Below, piece by piece: positions 20,733 through 33,383 of a stretch of 64,000 nt of DNA. Under the pieces are notes generated by a model. The model saw only the letters and a program-made list of their open reading frames with translations. It was not told where the DNA came from and ran no database searches. The first letter of the stretch is position 1. Each line of letters starts with the position of its first letter. The stretch comes from Sarcocystis neurona (lineage: Eukaryota; Apicomplexa; Conoidasida; Eucoccidiorida; Sarcocystidae), in contig KL647289.1 in assembly GCA_000727475.1 (NCBI GenBank), positions 9,093,507 through 9,157,506 of the forward strand. Reading direction: 5' to 3'. Both the position numbers and the translations under genes were made by a program.

Positions 20733-22347
20733 ACTTGCGGACGACGTATTGCACTTCCACGTGTCGCGTGAACAACACCACAGCAGCAACAGCAGGTGCA
20801 GCGGCAGCAGAGTACACCGAGGCAGCGAGGCCCCAGAGGAAGCAGCAGAAACGTTTCGGCAGCACAAGCTTCGGGGCTCGTGCAAAGGAAACCACCACAA
20901 CAACGTAGACCTCTCTTCTGCAATCCACTTCAAGACACATACCTGCAACGTATATACACATATATATACATGTATAATCCTACAATATACGTACATTAGT
21001 GTATACTTCTGCAGACGTACGCGCAGCTCTACATACACACTTACACGTCCACAGATCCGCGTATGACTACATATATATGCAGGTGAAGAGAGAGACAGCA
21101 GGAGGGAGACAGCAGGAGAGAGGCAGAGACGAAGACGGAGACTGCGTGAGGGGCAGAGACACGGAGACGGGGACGGAGGGGGAGACACAGAGAGACGGAG
21201 ACGGAGACAGGGAAACAGCGAAAATCAGAGAGGTCGTTCGCTAGGAAAAAAGAGACGCTGTCCCACCCCGCAGCAGCGGATGCCTCGGTAGCCGTGCCGC
21301 CGGACGGGCGTAGGTGGCTCGGCAACGTCCGCACGCACGACCTCAGCGCAACAGCAGAGGCGTTGCAGATATACTTCGACAAGCCCATGTGGGAAAATTC
21401 TTTTAAATCAGAACACACTCCGCAGAGTTAACCCCCCCACCCCCACCGCAGGCGTCTACATACACAGGGTCCTTTGCAGGCAGGTATCTCTGTGAAACTC
21501 TCGCGTCTTCTTCGCGATACAAATATAGGTGATTCTCTCTCTTTCTGTCTCTCTGCATTTCCCTCTGTCTCTCTTTTGTACGTTCCGCTGCTTGTCTCTC
21601 TCTATCTTGCTGTCCCTCCGTATATACACACATGTGGGTGTGTGTCTCTATGTCTATTTGCATACACGTGTATCTTCCTGTCTCTCTTTCCACAGCTACT
21701 ACACATGTCTGTGGGGAAGTTTTCCGCCCTATATCTCCGTATGCGGGGACGGGTCTTTCTCCCTGTGTCTCTTCCTTTATACATGCAAATTTATATGTGT
21801 GCGTACGTGTGTAGAGGACACAAATCTTCCTCTACGTGTCGTGGGACACTGTCTTCCGTCTGGTGCTGCGACGTTCCCGTGCACTTGAGTGCGGCAGTTT
21901 TTCTGCTTCCCGTATTTCTCTCTTTCTGCCTGCGGCAGGGCGCGCGGCTGTCCTCCTGCAACGCGGTCAACGACCTGCCTCGTGTGTCCCTCCTCCCCAG
22001 GCAGGCAGTATGTTTTGACCCTTCTGCGTCTCACCCAGACGCTGCTGCTGCTGCTGCGCCTCCGCTGCTGTTCGTTTTTCGGTGGTGTTGCAGCTGCTGA
22101 TTGCCCGTTGCTGCTGCTGCTGTTACGGTCGTGAAGCCTCGCCGCTGCGGCTGCTGCTCCTGCTTACGTCGCTGGGAAGCAATTGCTGCTGCGGGAGCTG
22201 CTGGCACTGCCGTGCCTCTCTCTGCCTGTCCTCCTGGGCCCCTGCTGCTCTGCGTCGCGCCCTGCTGGTGTCTGTGTGTTGCTGCTGGCGACGAACCTCC
22301 TGCTGCTGCGACTACTCCTGCTAACGCAACCGGAGGCAAAAGGCTGT
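20733..22347 (-). CDS. unresolved candidate exons, Ala/Gln-rich and other
   Basis: Three GC-richer islands could be exons on the minus strand. The best is 22347-22035: the acceptor is CTGCTGCAG/ACAGCC, the frame is open and Ala/Gln/Ser-rich with a normal-looking [12 protein letters not shown] start, and the donor is TCTGG/GTGAGA. Others are about 21402-21283 (acceptor TTTAAAAG) and about 20951-20735 (acceptor TACGTTGCAG, donor CGCAA/GTGAGC). The same islands are also open on the plus strand, for example about 21275-21423 with LQIYFDKPMWENSFKSEHTP and about 21938-22008 after a good acceptor CTGCCTGCGGCAG. I recognise no family and cannot decide the strand. Confidence 0.25.
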
Positions 22348-22729
22348 CTGCAGCAGTCTGCAGCCGGCCACTGCTGCACTCGACGCAGCTCCTGTCCTCC
22401 GCACACCCCTAGTCTCTCCCTTCCATGAATGTCCACACAAGCCAGCTGAACGGTCTCTCTCCTGCGTGTAGAGATAGTCACACAAGCAGAGTCACGCAAA
22501 CACGTGGGGCATTTCAACGACGCACATATACATAAAGAGACACACACAAGGGGAGACACGGCTCCAGAGACATACGGCGTCGTCTCCGCGCAGAAAAAAG
22601 AGGACGGCTGCCACACACAACGACAAACATGGCGACACGCACACGTGCGGCAAATACATACGGGGGGACTTGTATACATACAGGTGAATACGTGGAAGTG
22701 CGCGCTTGGACACACACATCCGTGCGTCC

Positions 22730-23265
22730 ACACATCTATGGGAACATGGATACATATATACACATACATATATATATACATATGTATACATATATAAACA
22801 CATATGCCCACATATATATATGTCGCCATATAAAATACATATACATACATGAATGTCACCATTCGCACATATGTATGCAGCCACCTGGGTGTGTGTGTGT
22901 TGCCTGCTTCGCAAATGCATACGTATATTTCTCTCCCGCTCCCCTTCTCTCTCCCTCTCTCTATTTATAGCAACATGTAGCTCTGTGAATCTTCGAGAGC
23001 GACCGCGGGAGAGGAGCGCTGACATACGTGTATGTGTATGTAGGTAGGTGTGTGTGTGTGTGTGTTTGTTTGTTTGTGTGTGTGTGTACGTGTGTGCGTG
23101 TATGTGTATGTATATGTATGTAGGTGTGTGTATGTACGTGTATATATATATGTGCATATGTGTGTGTACGTGTATGTGTGTAGGTGCGCGTATGTGTATG
23201 TATATATACATATATATATACATACACGTGTGTGTGTGTGTATATATGTGTTGTGGCGGACGTAG
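22730..23265. repeat. TATA/CATA and TG-rich simple sequence
   Basis: 22740-22855 is TATA/CATA-rich and 23040-23265 is a compound (TG)n, TATG, TACGTG tract. Frames across it are repeat translations. A small GC-richer island at about 23266-23410 is open on both strands without a recognisable domain. Confidence 0.75.
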
Positions 23266-25847
23266 CACAGGAACAGCGGGAGAGCAGCGTTTGCTTTTCT
23301 CGTGGAAGAAGGCTACTATTCGTCTTGAAGAGGAAAAGGATTCTCTGGACAGGTGCGTCTCCGACAATTCCACGACGTGTGCCTGAAGATAGCACTGCCC
23401 TTTTGCGTCCTGCACACGTCTTCGTTCAGCTGCCTTGTTTTCCGCTTTCTACCGAGTGATGTTCCTGGCTTTTGTCTATCCAGCATATACCGCTGATATT
23501 ACGCGTCTAATTCAGAGAGACGAGGTGTACAAATACGTAGGACACATACGTACACCTCTGTGTAAAAAGAGCGGACTGGCCACCAGAGCAAGAACCAGCC
23601 CGATCTGGAAGGTCCCTTTGACGTGGGGGAAGGCCGTACTTGCAGAAACGTTCTGTTTTTCTAGTCTCGCCAGTGAAGTCCTGTCACGCGTGTATCTGCG
23701 TCCTGTTGACGAACGCACGTATATTCCTTGTCGAGGAAAGTTGTATAGTATGACACATAGATGCAGGCACATATATGCGGAGATGTACACAGACACATAT
23801 ATGCGTTTAAAAGTTGAGACACGTTGGGAAGAGGGAAACAAAAGACAGCCACTCCTGTCTGGCACTCAGCCCGAGCGTAGACAGGGCAGAATCGGCGGGC
23901 CCTGAGGGAAAGGGGGAGGAGAAGACGGCGACGAGGAGGAGATAGGAGGAAGGAGGAAAGAAGGGAGGAAGAGGAAGAGGAAGAAGGAATCCAGAGAGAT
24001 AAAGAAGAGAACGCGGAATAAGATACAAAACAGCGAAACGAGGGAAACGGAGAAATCAAGATGATGGGCGAAAAAGACGAACTTGGAGACGGAGGATAAG
24101 GAGACGGTCAAAAAGGGCGAGAAGCAAACGGTGTAGGAGAGGGGCGAGGAGAAGGAAAAATGAAAAACCGGAGAAGAGAGAATTGACAAAAAAGCGAGAT
24201 GGAGAAGAGAAGAAACACAAATTTATCTTTCCAGAAGACAAAAAGTAGTTCTGTGAACATTGCCGCTTCGAGATACGCAGAGAGGATGAGGCATAGGGGA
24301 CACAGAAATAAGAAGAACAAAAAAAGATAAACAAGAGAGTGGATGGAAAAACAAAGGGTAAGACGAAGCAATATGTCCTGCAGACACACCCGAGAGACTT
24401 CTCGCTCGCTTGCCGGCCAGCAGCCCACCCGGTGCACTGGCATGCGTAAGCGTTGTGCGTCTAACGAGAGGGCGACTGTGCGCCACAGAAAAATATATAC
24501 GGCTCTACATACGCCAGCAAACTGGTGTATGTACGGACATGTGCGAAATATATATAGATAGATATATCTACTGAGATATCAAAATGTATGCATTATCACT
24601 GCTGTGAAGGTGTAGACGTAGATGTGCAAGTGTACGGATACATCACATGTATGGTTGGCTTACTTACGTTTCTCCACGGCCGTGCATCTACCTATATACA
24701 CGTTTATGCGTATGTACAAGTTTTTCTGGATGCATAGTGTATGCTGACGTCTACACTCGTGCACTCATTCTTTAATCACATGACGCGTCAACAAGTACTG
24801 AACAACTGAGATTAGTACTCATACATTAGCATGTATTTATACACCTGATTATATGACTACGAAGTATATTGCACGTGAAAGACCCACTTTTTCACTACGT
24901 CCTACATGTGCGTACGTACACCTCGGTCATTCACGCCTTCTCCGCATGTTCTCTTCTCGTGCATATGTATATAGTGTAATCCCCAAGGTATGCGCCTGCA
25001 AGTCCCCTGCGCAGTGGCGTCTGTCCATAGGTATGACACGTGTACGTTTTTACACTGAAAACATGTAGTTTCACGTCTCTGCATACGTCGGTTCTCAAGT
25101 GTACTTGCACCTCCACCTGCGTCCTTACTTGCGCCCAACTGTTCCCCCGTCATGTTGAAATATGTAGGGGTGTGTGTGGGTGTATGCGCTTACGTCCACA
25201 GTGATGTCTACACAACTGTACAACCCTCCCCTTGTATTGAACCGTACTGACGCACATAGGTTACCAAAGCTGCAGCGATGGGCTCTACAGGATAAGTGCT
25301 GATATCAGCTGGACAGTGTGCGAGCGTGCGTGTATATATGTGTGTGTGTATGTGTGTCTGTGTGTCTGTGCGTGTGTCTGTGTGTATGTGAATGGTTACA
25401 AGAAAAGTGTGTTTGTGACAGTTGAATAATGTGCGAGCGTGCATGTGTGAATGGTTATAAGTAAAGTGTGTTCGTTTGACCCGGACGGAACGGGAAGAGA
25501 GAGACGCTACCAAGTGAGCACAAATGTATCCCCGCGTGTGTATATGTGTGTGTGTGTGTGTATGTTCTCCGGCGGCTCTGGAGTCTTGCTGCACATATTT
25601 GAACGGGGCTCCGCAACACATGTGGATAATGACGGGCACGTGTGTACCGTTACATATGCTCTCTCCACGGAGTGTGCAACCACATAAACGTGCGTAAACA
25701 CGTATGTATATATGTGTACATGTATGCATATACTCAAACGTCTGATTATGTGTCTCTGATTAGGGTGGGCACCACGTTCTTGAGGCGTACGCCTTTGTAC
25801 ACGTATGGATCATACATGATTGCACATGTTCATTTCAACATATCTGT

Positions 25848-25852
<5 letters not shown>

Positions 25853-25881
<29 letters not shown>
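25853..25881. repeat. (TA)n microsatellite
   Basis: A pure alternating TA run of about 28 bp flanked by ACATA and TGTACG. Confidence 0.85.
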
Positions 25882-25886
<5 letters not shown>

Positions 25887-28800
25887 GTGTATCTATATCG
25901 CGTATCTGAAATCAAACGTGGGCGAGGAGGGCGGCAAGTCCTATCTCCGACGTCGTCAGAGGACTGGACTACTTTGGCACAGTGACACGTAAAGAAGCGG
26001 ATACATACGCTTATCAGTAGAAGCGTGCACTGTTTGCACACGCGAATTCTTGTCTTTACACATGGCAGGAACAAGGATGCACGCGCCTCCACGTATGTCA
26101 TGTGGCTTCCTACCCACCTACGGAAACCCGGTAGACACATAACGACGGGAAAATATGGAAGATAAAAAGTGCAACCGTGTGCAACTGCCGCTAGTAGAAG
26201 GCGAGAACATCGGTGGGGAATGGTGCTCTTCTTCAACCAAGCTCTGTGCAGGCGTACACCGTGAAGAGGCTCAAGCCCTCTCTCTCTAAGTGCTCTGCAC
26301 GCTGCTCCCCTGCGCCACCTAGCGCATACATCCACGTGGCACGCCGCACCCCTTCACCACCTAGAACCTATATCAACAGGTACATAAGACAATAACAAGC
26401 AGCCGAATTTTCACAAAGAAGCCGTGCCCATATTTACATTCAAAGCGCTTGCTACGTCGACGTTTATTCTCTCGGAACTAGTCAGTATACACGGGTTGTT
26501 GAACGTAGAAGGCAATTCTGGCACACAAGCATATGTACAATATTAGCGTGTGCGTATGCAAATCCACGTATATCTCTTGATTTGTTAAGGAATTTTCTCA
26601 GTATCAAGGGTTCCTCGAAAGAAAAACTCGTACCCAGAGTGCAAAAGTGAACCAGGAACCCCCGCCAATGCGGATGTCCCGCGGCGATGAAGAGGTCAAG
26701 GAGACCCCCTGCTTGCGTACGATATACTCATATGGCATATGGATAGATACGCCCAGATCGCTTAGTGTTGACACTAAACTGAAAAGGTTTACAACTGAAA
26801 GCTTTTCACTGGTGACCTAACGCCGCTTAAAGCTAACCAAAAAATAAGTTCTTGACGTGGGAGGTTTTGACGACCGAAGACAGGCTAGACCAGGACCAAA
26901 CGGAGCCCAGCTTCTACAACGTATTGATGGGGTGAGGAGAGGCCTTTGAATTTAAGCGAAGAGTACGCTTTTCATTGACACGCACTTTATACAGAAGAAT
27001 GCACGCTGAAGTCAAAGCGACAGATGTGGATGTTTCCTCTTAGAGTGTGGTCGTCGAAAATTTTCTGGTGAAGTCCCAAGATACGTGCAGCGTGGCGCAC
27101 AACACGATTGTGCCAAGAAGGAATACGGGCACAATTTGGTAAGAAACAGACTCGCTGGAAGCGTTCAGCGTCAGCATGAGAATTTCAGTCGAAGATGTTT
27201 TACAAAGGAGTTTCGAGTGCGAGGCTCAGGCCAAACGAATAATTCTATGGCGATTTTCGTGATAGCATAAGGATTTTCTCTGTAGTCCTCTGTCAACATT
27301 ATAGACGGACTATGGGTGACCGTATTCCGCGACAGTGTGCGTAGGTGCATTGTACAGGTGGACGGAATTTTTGACTCAAAAGATAAAAGTTGTCCCGTCT
27401 ACAGCTTTTCCTGTCTGCACACGCCCATGTGGCAAAGGGTCTCACGCGCAGGCCGGGCCTTATTGCACATACCATCTACGAGCAGGTGAGCAGAAGACGC
27501 GACACCGGTGAGGATCATGTCTGCTTTCCGAACAGATGACCTGATGTGTCACCAGCGAGGCATCCCCTAAAGCTGAAAAGGGGGGCCGCACAGTACAGCA
27601 GGTGTTGGGATATTAAGCCTCTGAACGTCTCGACCACCTCGCTTTGTATATAGCCGTGGAGGCAAGCAATGTAGCGTATCTCTGCACATTCATTTGTATA
27701 ACCCCCTACGTGTGGGTCGCACATGTGTATGAGTTTGCACATTTGCATATGTGTGTGTGCAGAAGGGTGGTCCGTGTCGTGCCCGCAGAATTACATTAGA
27801 ACCTTTCGAGAATAATGAACTGGACGGCCTCAGCTGGCAGCTTCGGCATGTCGGTACAGAGAAGAAGACTTACACGGCTATCGCCGAGCCGTTGACCTAC
27901 TCTCCTGTTGCGTACAAAGAAGGCAGCATCGCGTGATTCTCTCTCCCGTGTATCGCACACGGCGTTCAATGACAACTGCGAGGAAGCACAAAGGTAGTAC
28001 ATTTCGTCCCCTCTGTGTCGGTTGTGCCTATCTGCGTTCAGTGACTCAGCTGCCAAACACGCGTCTCTGCTTGTCGAGCCATCGTTCGTACACACACTCG
28101 AACTGTGCGAGGAAAAGCGGGTAAACCTCAAGGAGAAGGGGACTACGCGTAAGCATTTGCAGAGACATGTGCACATCGCTTTCTACACGCCTGAATGCAG
28201 GCGACCGATTCTTACTGTCACTTTCACATCCCACGGAAAACCCATATGTGCATTCGTGGGGCACACCAAGAGCAGAGAGGCAGCGTCTGCCAACGCCTTC
28301 CCTGCTCAACTTGTCGGCAATCACTGCCGAAGGAGGAAAATAAGTTGGTCGGTGGCTAAGAGAGAACATAGCACCAGCTTTCGTCCATATATTCAAAGGG
28401 TAACAGAGAAAGCTTTGCCAGAAGCGGTCTAATTACAACGTATAGAGAGACACAAAGTTCTACACTTGTGCGCAGGTACATGTGTACACATGTGTACGTG
28501 GTGTGATGCAGTTGTGAGCCTGGTGTAGGGACGTGGAGACCGCATACATGCGTCGGCGGATCCGGCTTAGTATATGTATGTGTGGAGATAAACATCTCTA
28601 ACGAAGGGTGCCACACCAACAGCCCCGAGTGTACAGACACGGTCTGCACATCCAGGACAAATATTCTGTACACGAGGCATATATTATTACGGACACAAAG
28701 TGGTGGGTTGCTGATGGGAGAGTATGCACCCAAAGTGTATACCTACGCACGGGCCCAAGAGCACAAGTACGTACAGACACACATCTGCATATAGTACGTG

Positions 28801-29836
28801 CGGTAGTTCACGTCTCTCTATGTATGTGCGTACTGAGTTGGGATCCACATTCGTTCACAGGCGTAAAGATAGTGTAGATTCGGTTCAGCTGCAGTCCAAC
28901 ATGTGAGGATACGTATCAGCTGCAAGCACCCTTCGTACTGAGGCCCGTGATGCAACCAACCCGAACAGCCCGGGAAGAAGTTCAGTCATTTAATCACACT
29001 CTCTACGAAAACATCCAACACGCAGATACCTCCCGTATGGAAAATTCACAAGCGGTGGTGCGCAATGACGCTACAGGGAGACCTTGTTCATGAAAAGGGT
29101 AGATATTTACGTGTGCACGAGCGTAACGACTTCAGGAGATACACGTCTTTGCAAATGCGCAGAATCCCTTTTACGAAGATTTGTGCTGTCTTATGCGAAT
29201 GAAGGTCAAGGATGTCGATGCCTACTACATTTCCGGCATACATATGTTCCGAATGATCCTCGTCCATTGCAGGCTTCCGGCCATGTGTAGGTAACCAACA
29301 AGAACGACGTAGAAGGTCGACGAATATGGGCCGTTAACAACGTCTCCCATATCCAGCGTGTCCGGTAGACCTTTTTCCCTATCGAATTTAGCTTAGTGTA
29401 ATCAATTGTCGAGTGAGTGTCGTCGTATATTTGTCCAGTGTCGACGCAGGCCTAAGAATGGCCGACAGCAACTCTCTTCAGCGCGTGCAAGGGTGGGGTA
29501 CGTGGAGTCCGACAGGGATACTGAATACCTACGTGGGTTCCAAGATGCAGCTGGAGAATAAGAGCCTTCCGTGTTCCTACGCTGCGGCTGTACACGCAGA
29601 CGTGTGAAGCTCTTTAGTGATGGAAAAGTGAACATCACATGGACAACGGAAAGTTGAAGGCGACGTGTCCGTTACCGTCGGCGCCAAGGACGAAAGTTGT
29701 GTCGTTAGCACAATTTTTTTTGGTACTGGAGCCTGCTGCGACAGAGGTAATTTGACGAGCGACACGTCAGGCGGTGGTTCTGCACAATATGTAAATAATG
29801 AAAAAAATTCGTCAGTAGAATAGCATCTATAAATAC

Positions 29837-29992
29837 GCGATGTCCTCCCCAAGCATGTGAGGCTCTCGGTGAATGAATCCTGCGCTTGTGGTCCTTTTCA
29901 CCCTTATACCTCTCGCGATGGCCTCCCCAGGCGTGTGAGCCTCTCGGTGAATGAATCCTGCGCTTGTGGTCTTTTTCACCCTTATATCTCTT
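29837..29992. repeat. 78-bp tandem duplication (two copies)
   Basis: Copies start at 29837 and 29915 with GCGATG(T/G)CCTCCCC. They share the words GGTGAATGAATCCTGCGC and TTTTCACCCTTATA. 78 bp is 26 codons, so two minus-strand frames stay open through it, but neither has convincing protein character. Confidence 0.8.
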
Positions 29993-31002
29993 GTGGTTGA
30001 CAGAGATCCGCCGTTGACAACAAACGATCGGGCAGTGTTGACACTGTTGTTGCGAAGAACTGTCGGTAGGCAGAAGCTTTTGATACTGTGACTGTTGAAG
30101 CCCACTGTAGGAAAAGTGGTGAATATCTTGTTTTAGCATGTTGAGCCCTGTACGTCTTCCGAGACGCAATGTGGTAGTTGCACATATTCGGGCGGTATCC
30201 GTTTGCCTTATATTTAATTTCCCGTGCTGTATATAGTGTGTACCTTGTCCCTGCGTCTTCTGGCGTTGCGACGACTTCGCAGGCTCATTCCTACAGGGTA
30301 CCGCTCACCTCAGAGCAGACCAGGTAACTCGCTCACCTTGATGATCCGCACAGAGCAGGGGTAGAGTCACCAACGAGAACAATATCGGTGTTCAGTGGGC
30401 CGCGAACTCCATGTTGCAAAGTAGAAAGAGTGTAGTGTGGGAATACCTGAACGGTAGCGGCAACACAGCAATGGCGGTAGGCCAAGAGGGTGAGACAGGA
30501 AGGCGCCGTGTTTGCACAGCAGCTGAAGGTTCAAAAATGAAGGTGCGTCACCTGCGGGCCCACAGCACGGGGCTGCTGCTGCCCCCTTGGGTGACTGGAA
30601 AGGTGTTAAAAGGTATCGAGTGGCTTCAAGAATTATAGGTGTAGTCTGAACAGTAGTGGTATGAGCCTCAAGGGTACGCAAGTACACAGGGCCCGCTCAG
30701 GTGTTTTGCAGCCTCTCAGCGGTCCTCAGCGAGACCCGGAGAGCAGTCCAGCTCGTGGGGGGCATCGTGTATCTTGCAGTCCACATCTTCTATGGTGAAC
30801 GTCACACGCCTGACTTTCCGAATGCAAGCACGTGTCCGCATTTCCAGCGCCTCATTATTATAATTACTGTCGCTAGTAGGGTTGAAGGTGTTTCAAAACC
30901 TGTGCGACGTTGGATTACCTGCGGACAAGATACATCCTAGGTGACTCGCCTTGTGCGAGCTTGCCACTTTTTATAAAGACACCGCTTACTTTTAAGAGGA
31001 TA

Positions 31003-31662
31003 ATGCGCAGTCTGCTGCACTGCGCCTCAGCAGGACGGACAGGTGGACAGATTGCTTCATGCGGCATGGTGCCTACGACTTTCGTACTCTTGTTCCTGTT
31101 ACTGGTGGTCTCCCCATCAAATGGAGGGACGGGGTGGCAATATGGACAACTCGTCTATGGTGACGACTGGCCATCTCGTGTGTACGAGGAGGCGGAGACA
31201 ATGGATCATGGCACGGTGCAGTTGGACGAGTCAGTCAGTTATGTGCACCAATATTTGGTAAACATGATCACTGCTGCACAGAAAGCTGAAAATGAAACAG
31301 ACGTCTGGAAAAAAAGAGCTCTGCTGCGAATTGTGCAGAACAGACTCGAGGAGCTCCGCATCGGTCGCAAAGAGGTCAAAAAGGCATTGGCGGAGCACCG
31401 CCAAGCCGTCGAAAAAGTGGAAAAGCACGCGAAAAAGCTGAAGAAGAAGCTCCCTCTGTGGCACGACGGAATCGCGAGAAAGCTGAAACGGGCTCGAGAA
31501 GCGATAACACGGGCGAAGCATTGGCTTGAATCGGAGAAAAAAATCGTCAAGTCAGAAGAAGCTCAACTTGCAAAAAATGTGGCAGAACTTGAACTGGAAA
31601 AGCTCCCTCCTTTGCTCAGTACTTATGACTTGGCGCCTCCCGGTGCGTCTGCAGGAAGCTAG
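31003..31662 (+). CDS. small secreted coiled-coil protein, unknown function
   Basis: A single-exon frame of 219 codons from the ATG at 31003, or 198 from the ATG at 31066. The second is attractive because it begins directly with MVPTTFVLLFLLLVVSPSNG, a textbook signal peptide, and has GGCATGG context. The mature part starts with a short acidic segment (YEEAETMDHG), then from about residue 50 is strongly helical and rich in Lys, Glu and Ala (for example EKVEKHAKKLKKKLP, LKRAREAITRAKHWLESEKK), predicting a long coiled coil. It ends in a Pro/Ala tail. There is no membrane anchor after the signal. I infer secretion, perhaps to a dense granule, microneme or the vacuole, but no family is recognised. 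It stands alone in gene-poor DNA with no triplet-repeat tracts. Confidence 0.8.
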   Translation: MRSLLHCASAGRTGGQIASCGMVPTTFVLLFLLLVVSPSNGGTGWQYGQLVYGDDWPSRVYEEAETMDHGTVQLDESVSYVHQYLVNMITAAQKAENETDVWKKRALLRIVQNRLEELRIGRKEVKKALAEHRQAVEKVEKHAKKLKKKLPLWHDGIARKLKRAREAITRAKHWLESEKKIVKSEEAQLAKNVAELELEKLPPLLSTYDLAPPGASAGS

Positions 31663-31812
31663 TGCAGTCGTGCCACCAGTTTGAAGACGCATTCGTGCTG
31701 TCACCCTATCGCGTTACTGCATCGAGAGAGCTGTGATGCACCCTAAAACCCCGGCTGCGCAGGGAGCGGAAACTAGCCGCTGTGCTTCTGTTGTTTATTG
31801 TTTGCCGAGGAT

Positions 31813-31858
31813 TCCCAACATAGCTGCGTAGCTTCCTTCATGTTGGGATTTTTTTTTT
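31813..31858. other. hairpin followed by T run
   Basis: A perfect 9-bp stem, TCCCAACAT (31813-31821) with ATGTTGGGA (31840-31848), is followed at once by ten T residues (31849-31858). It lies about 150 bp after the stop of the secreted protein gene. It resembles a Pol III or intrinsic-type terminator, but could be a 3'-end RNA structure or chance. Confidence 0.4.
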
Positions 31859-31905
31859 GCGTAGCATGAACGATCAACGTAGTACACGATAGAGGACACA
31901 TGTTT

Positions 31906-32040
31906 CTTCATTTTATGTGATCTCCATCGTCTACGTGGTGCAACCAGGGACGCTCGCTGTCCTCATTTTGTGTGATGTGGTCTTGTACATGGTGCGAATA
32001 GGGACGCTTGTCGTCCTCATCACACAGGTGTCGGTTGTTG
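31906..32040. repeat. about 55-bp imperfect tandem repeat
   Basis: Two copies starting near 31906 and 31961 share TTCATTTT-TGTGAT, the CTACGTGGTGC / GTACATGGTGC block, and GGGACGCT. A third, weaker start (CCTCATCACACAGG) follows near 32016. Confidence 0.55.
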
Positions 32041-32099
32041 TGCTGCGAGTAGATCCGCGAGACAAGTGGTACCACTTTTAGGCGCCAACCGATTCGAGG

Positions 32100-33370
32100 A
32101 AGTCTGAGGTTCTTAACGACCTTTGGTTGCAGCCTCTCCAGCCGGTTCCTTCTTCTCTCAGGTGCGAATTTCCTCGCTCTCGCCTACCCGGTAGTCACAA
32201 TGTATGCGGGCCATTTTTTTAGAGTTAACTGCACGAGCTTGAAACCTGTTCACCAAAGTGGAAGAACACTGTTCACTGCATTTTACTCTGAAGGCTGAGC
32301 ACAAGAACTTGCCGCGCCACGATGTGGCGATCCTTGAACAATCTTGGTCATAGGGCGCGGCACGCACGCGCACCCACATGTGTATATAGAGGAACACTAA
32401 AATGTATCCACACAAAGTGTACACATGTACACACGTATCTATCTATTCGAAGCATAGTATGTCTTGCTGTAAGTCGATCAAGTTCTTGAGACCGCACCCC
32501 CACCTTAAGTGAGGTCGTCTATACGTCGCCAGACGGATGTCCAGACAAATGTCGCTCCGTCTCCCAGTAGTTCTAGGCAGCCGCACGGGTAACGAAATGT
32601 TTTCTGCTCCATTTCTGGCATTCTATAAGACATTGATACAAACCTGTCTGCATGGTTGCAGTCTTGCGCAGACGTCACCTTCAAGGTAAAGTGTGCGTGA
32701 GTGCTGGTGTCGCGTGGTATTTACATGTTCGCGCACATCATCACTGCCATTGGAGTTTGATAACAGCGTTGTAGATAAGGCTCCCACGCCATAAACATAC
32801 TCCTCCTGTTGACAGCTCTTCTGCAGAAGTTGCTGGGATATTTAGCAGTCGTCGCAGATCCATCACGTAACCGACTGAACAATGGGACGGGCTTGCTTTT
32901 TGATTCCCGCGCTTCTGTGTCCGACATGTCAAGACTGCTCACTCTAGTCATTACATTGGCTGCCCCCGACGCACACGCAATTGAACCTACATGCAACGGA
33001 TGGTTTCGCATTTGTAGGGCGGGTCACTGTTGGCATGTAGCGGGACGCGAATGCGTTGATTGACTTGTAGAAATTTGGCAGCTACACCATCAAGGACGAA
33101 GCAACCCTGTGAACGTACCCGCATATAAAGCTGGAGTTCGCGAACCACCGTGTGCCCCACTGCGGTTCCAGCTGTCTTACTATTCAAGGAGCCCACAGAA
33201 AAAAAGGCGTTTGGTAATTGTGGCCTTATGCCAGTGATGCAGGTCTGAGTTATGAAGTCGAAGCAGGACGTCCGGCGTCTTCTGGCGTTTTCCAGTCGCA
33301 CACGAAGTCCTATTTTGCAACGTACTGCTTACTACGCTCTGAGGAAGACCCACGAATTATTTGAATGTTA
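32100..33370. other. no supported gene
   Basis: Mixed-composition DNA with only short open frames on both strands. I see no domain, splice pattern or RNA gene. Confidence 0.35.
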
Positions 33371-33383
33371 ACACTTTTGTGTC

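Larger units (their letters stand above)
23470..30990. other. gene-poor stretch with no supported gene
   Basis: About 7.5 kb of near 45-50% GC DNA with few triplet repeats. There are TG-rich tracts near 25320-25400 and 25540-25565 and a (TA)n run at about 25853-25881. Open frames up to about 130 codons exist, such as 28022-28432 plus, but have no ATG, acceptor or domain that I can defend. I see no RNA gene. Confidence 0.4.

Noticed and set aside
31741..31750. CCCTAAAACC, resembling a telomere heptamer
   Set aside because: A single occurrence with no tandem array; not telomeric.
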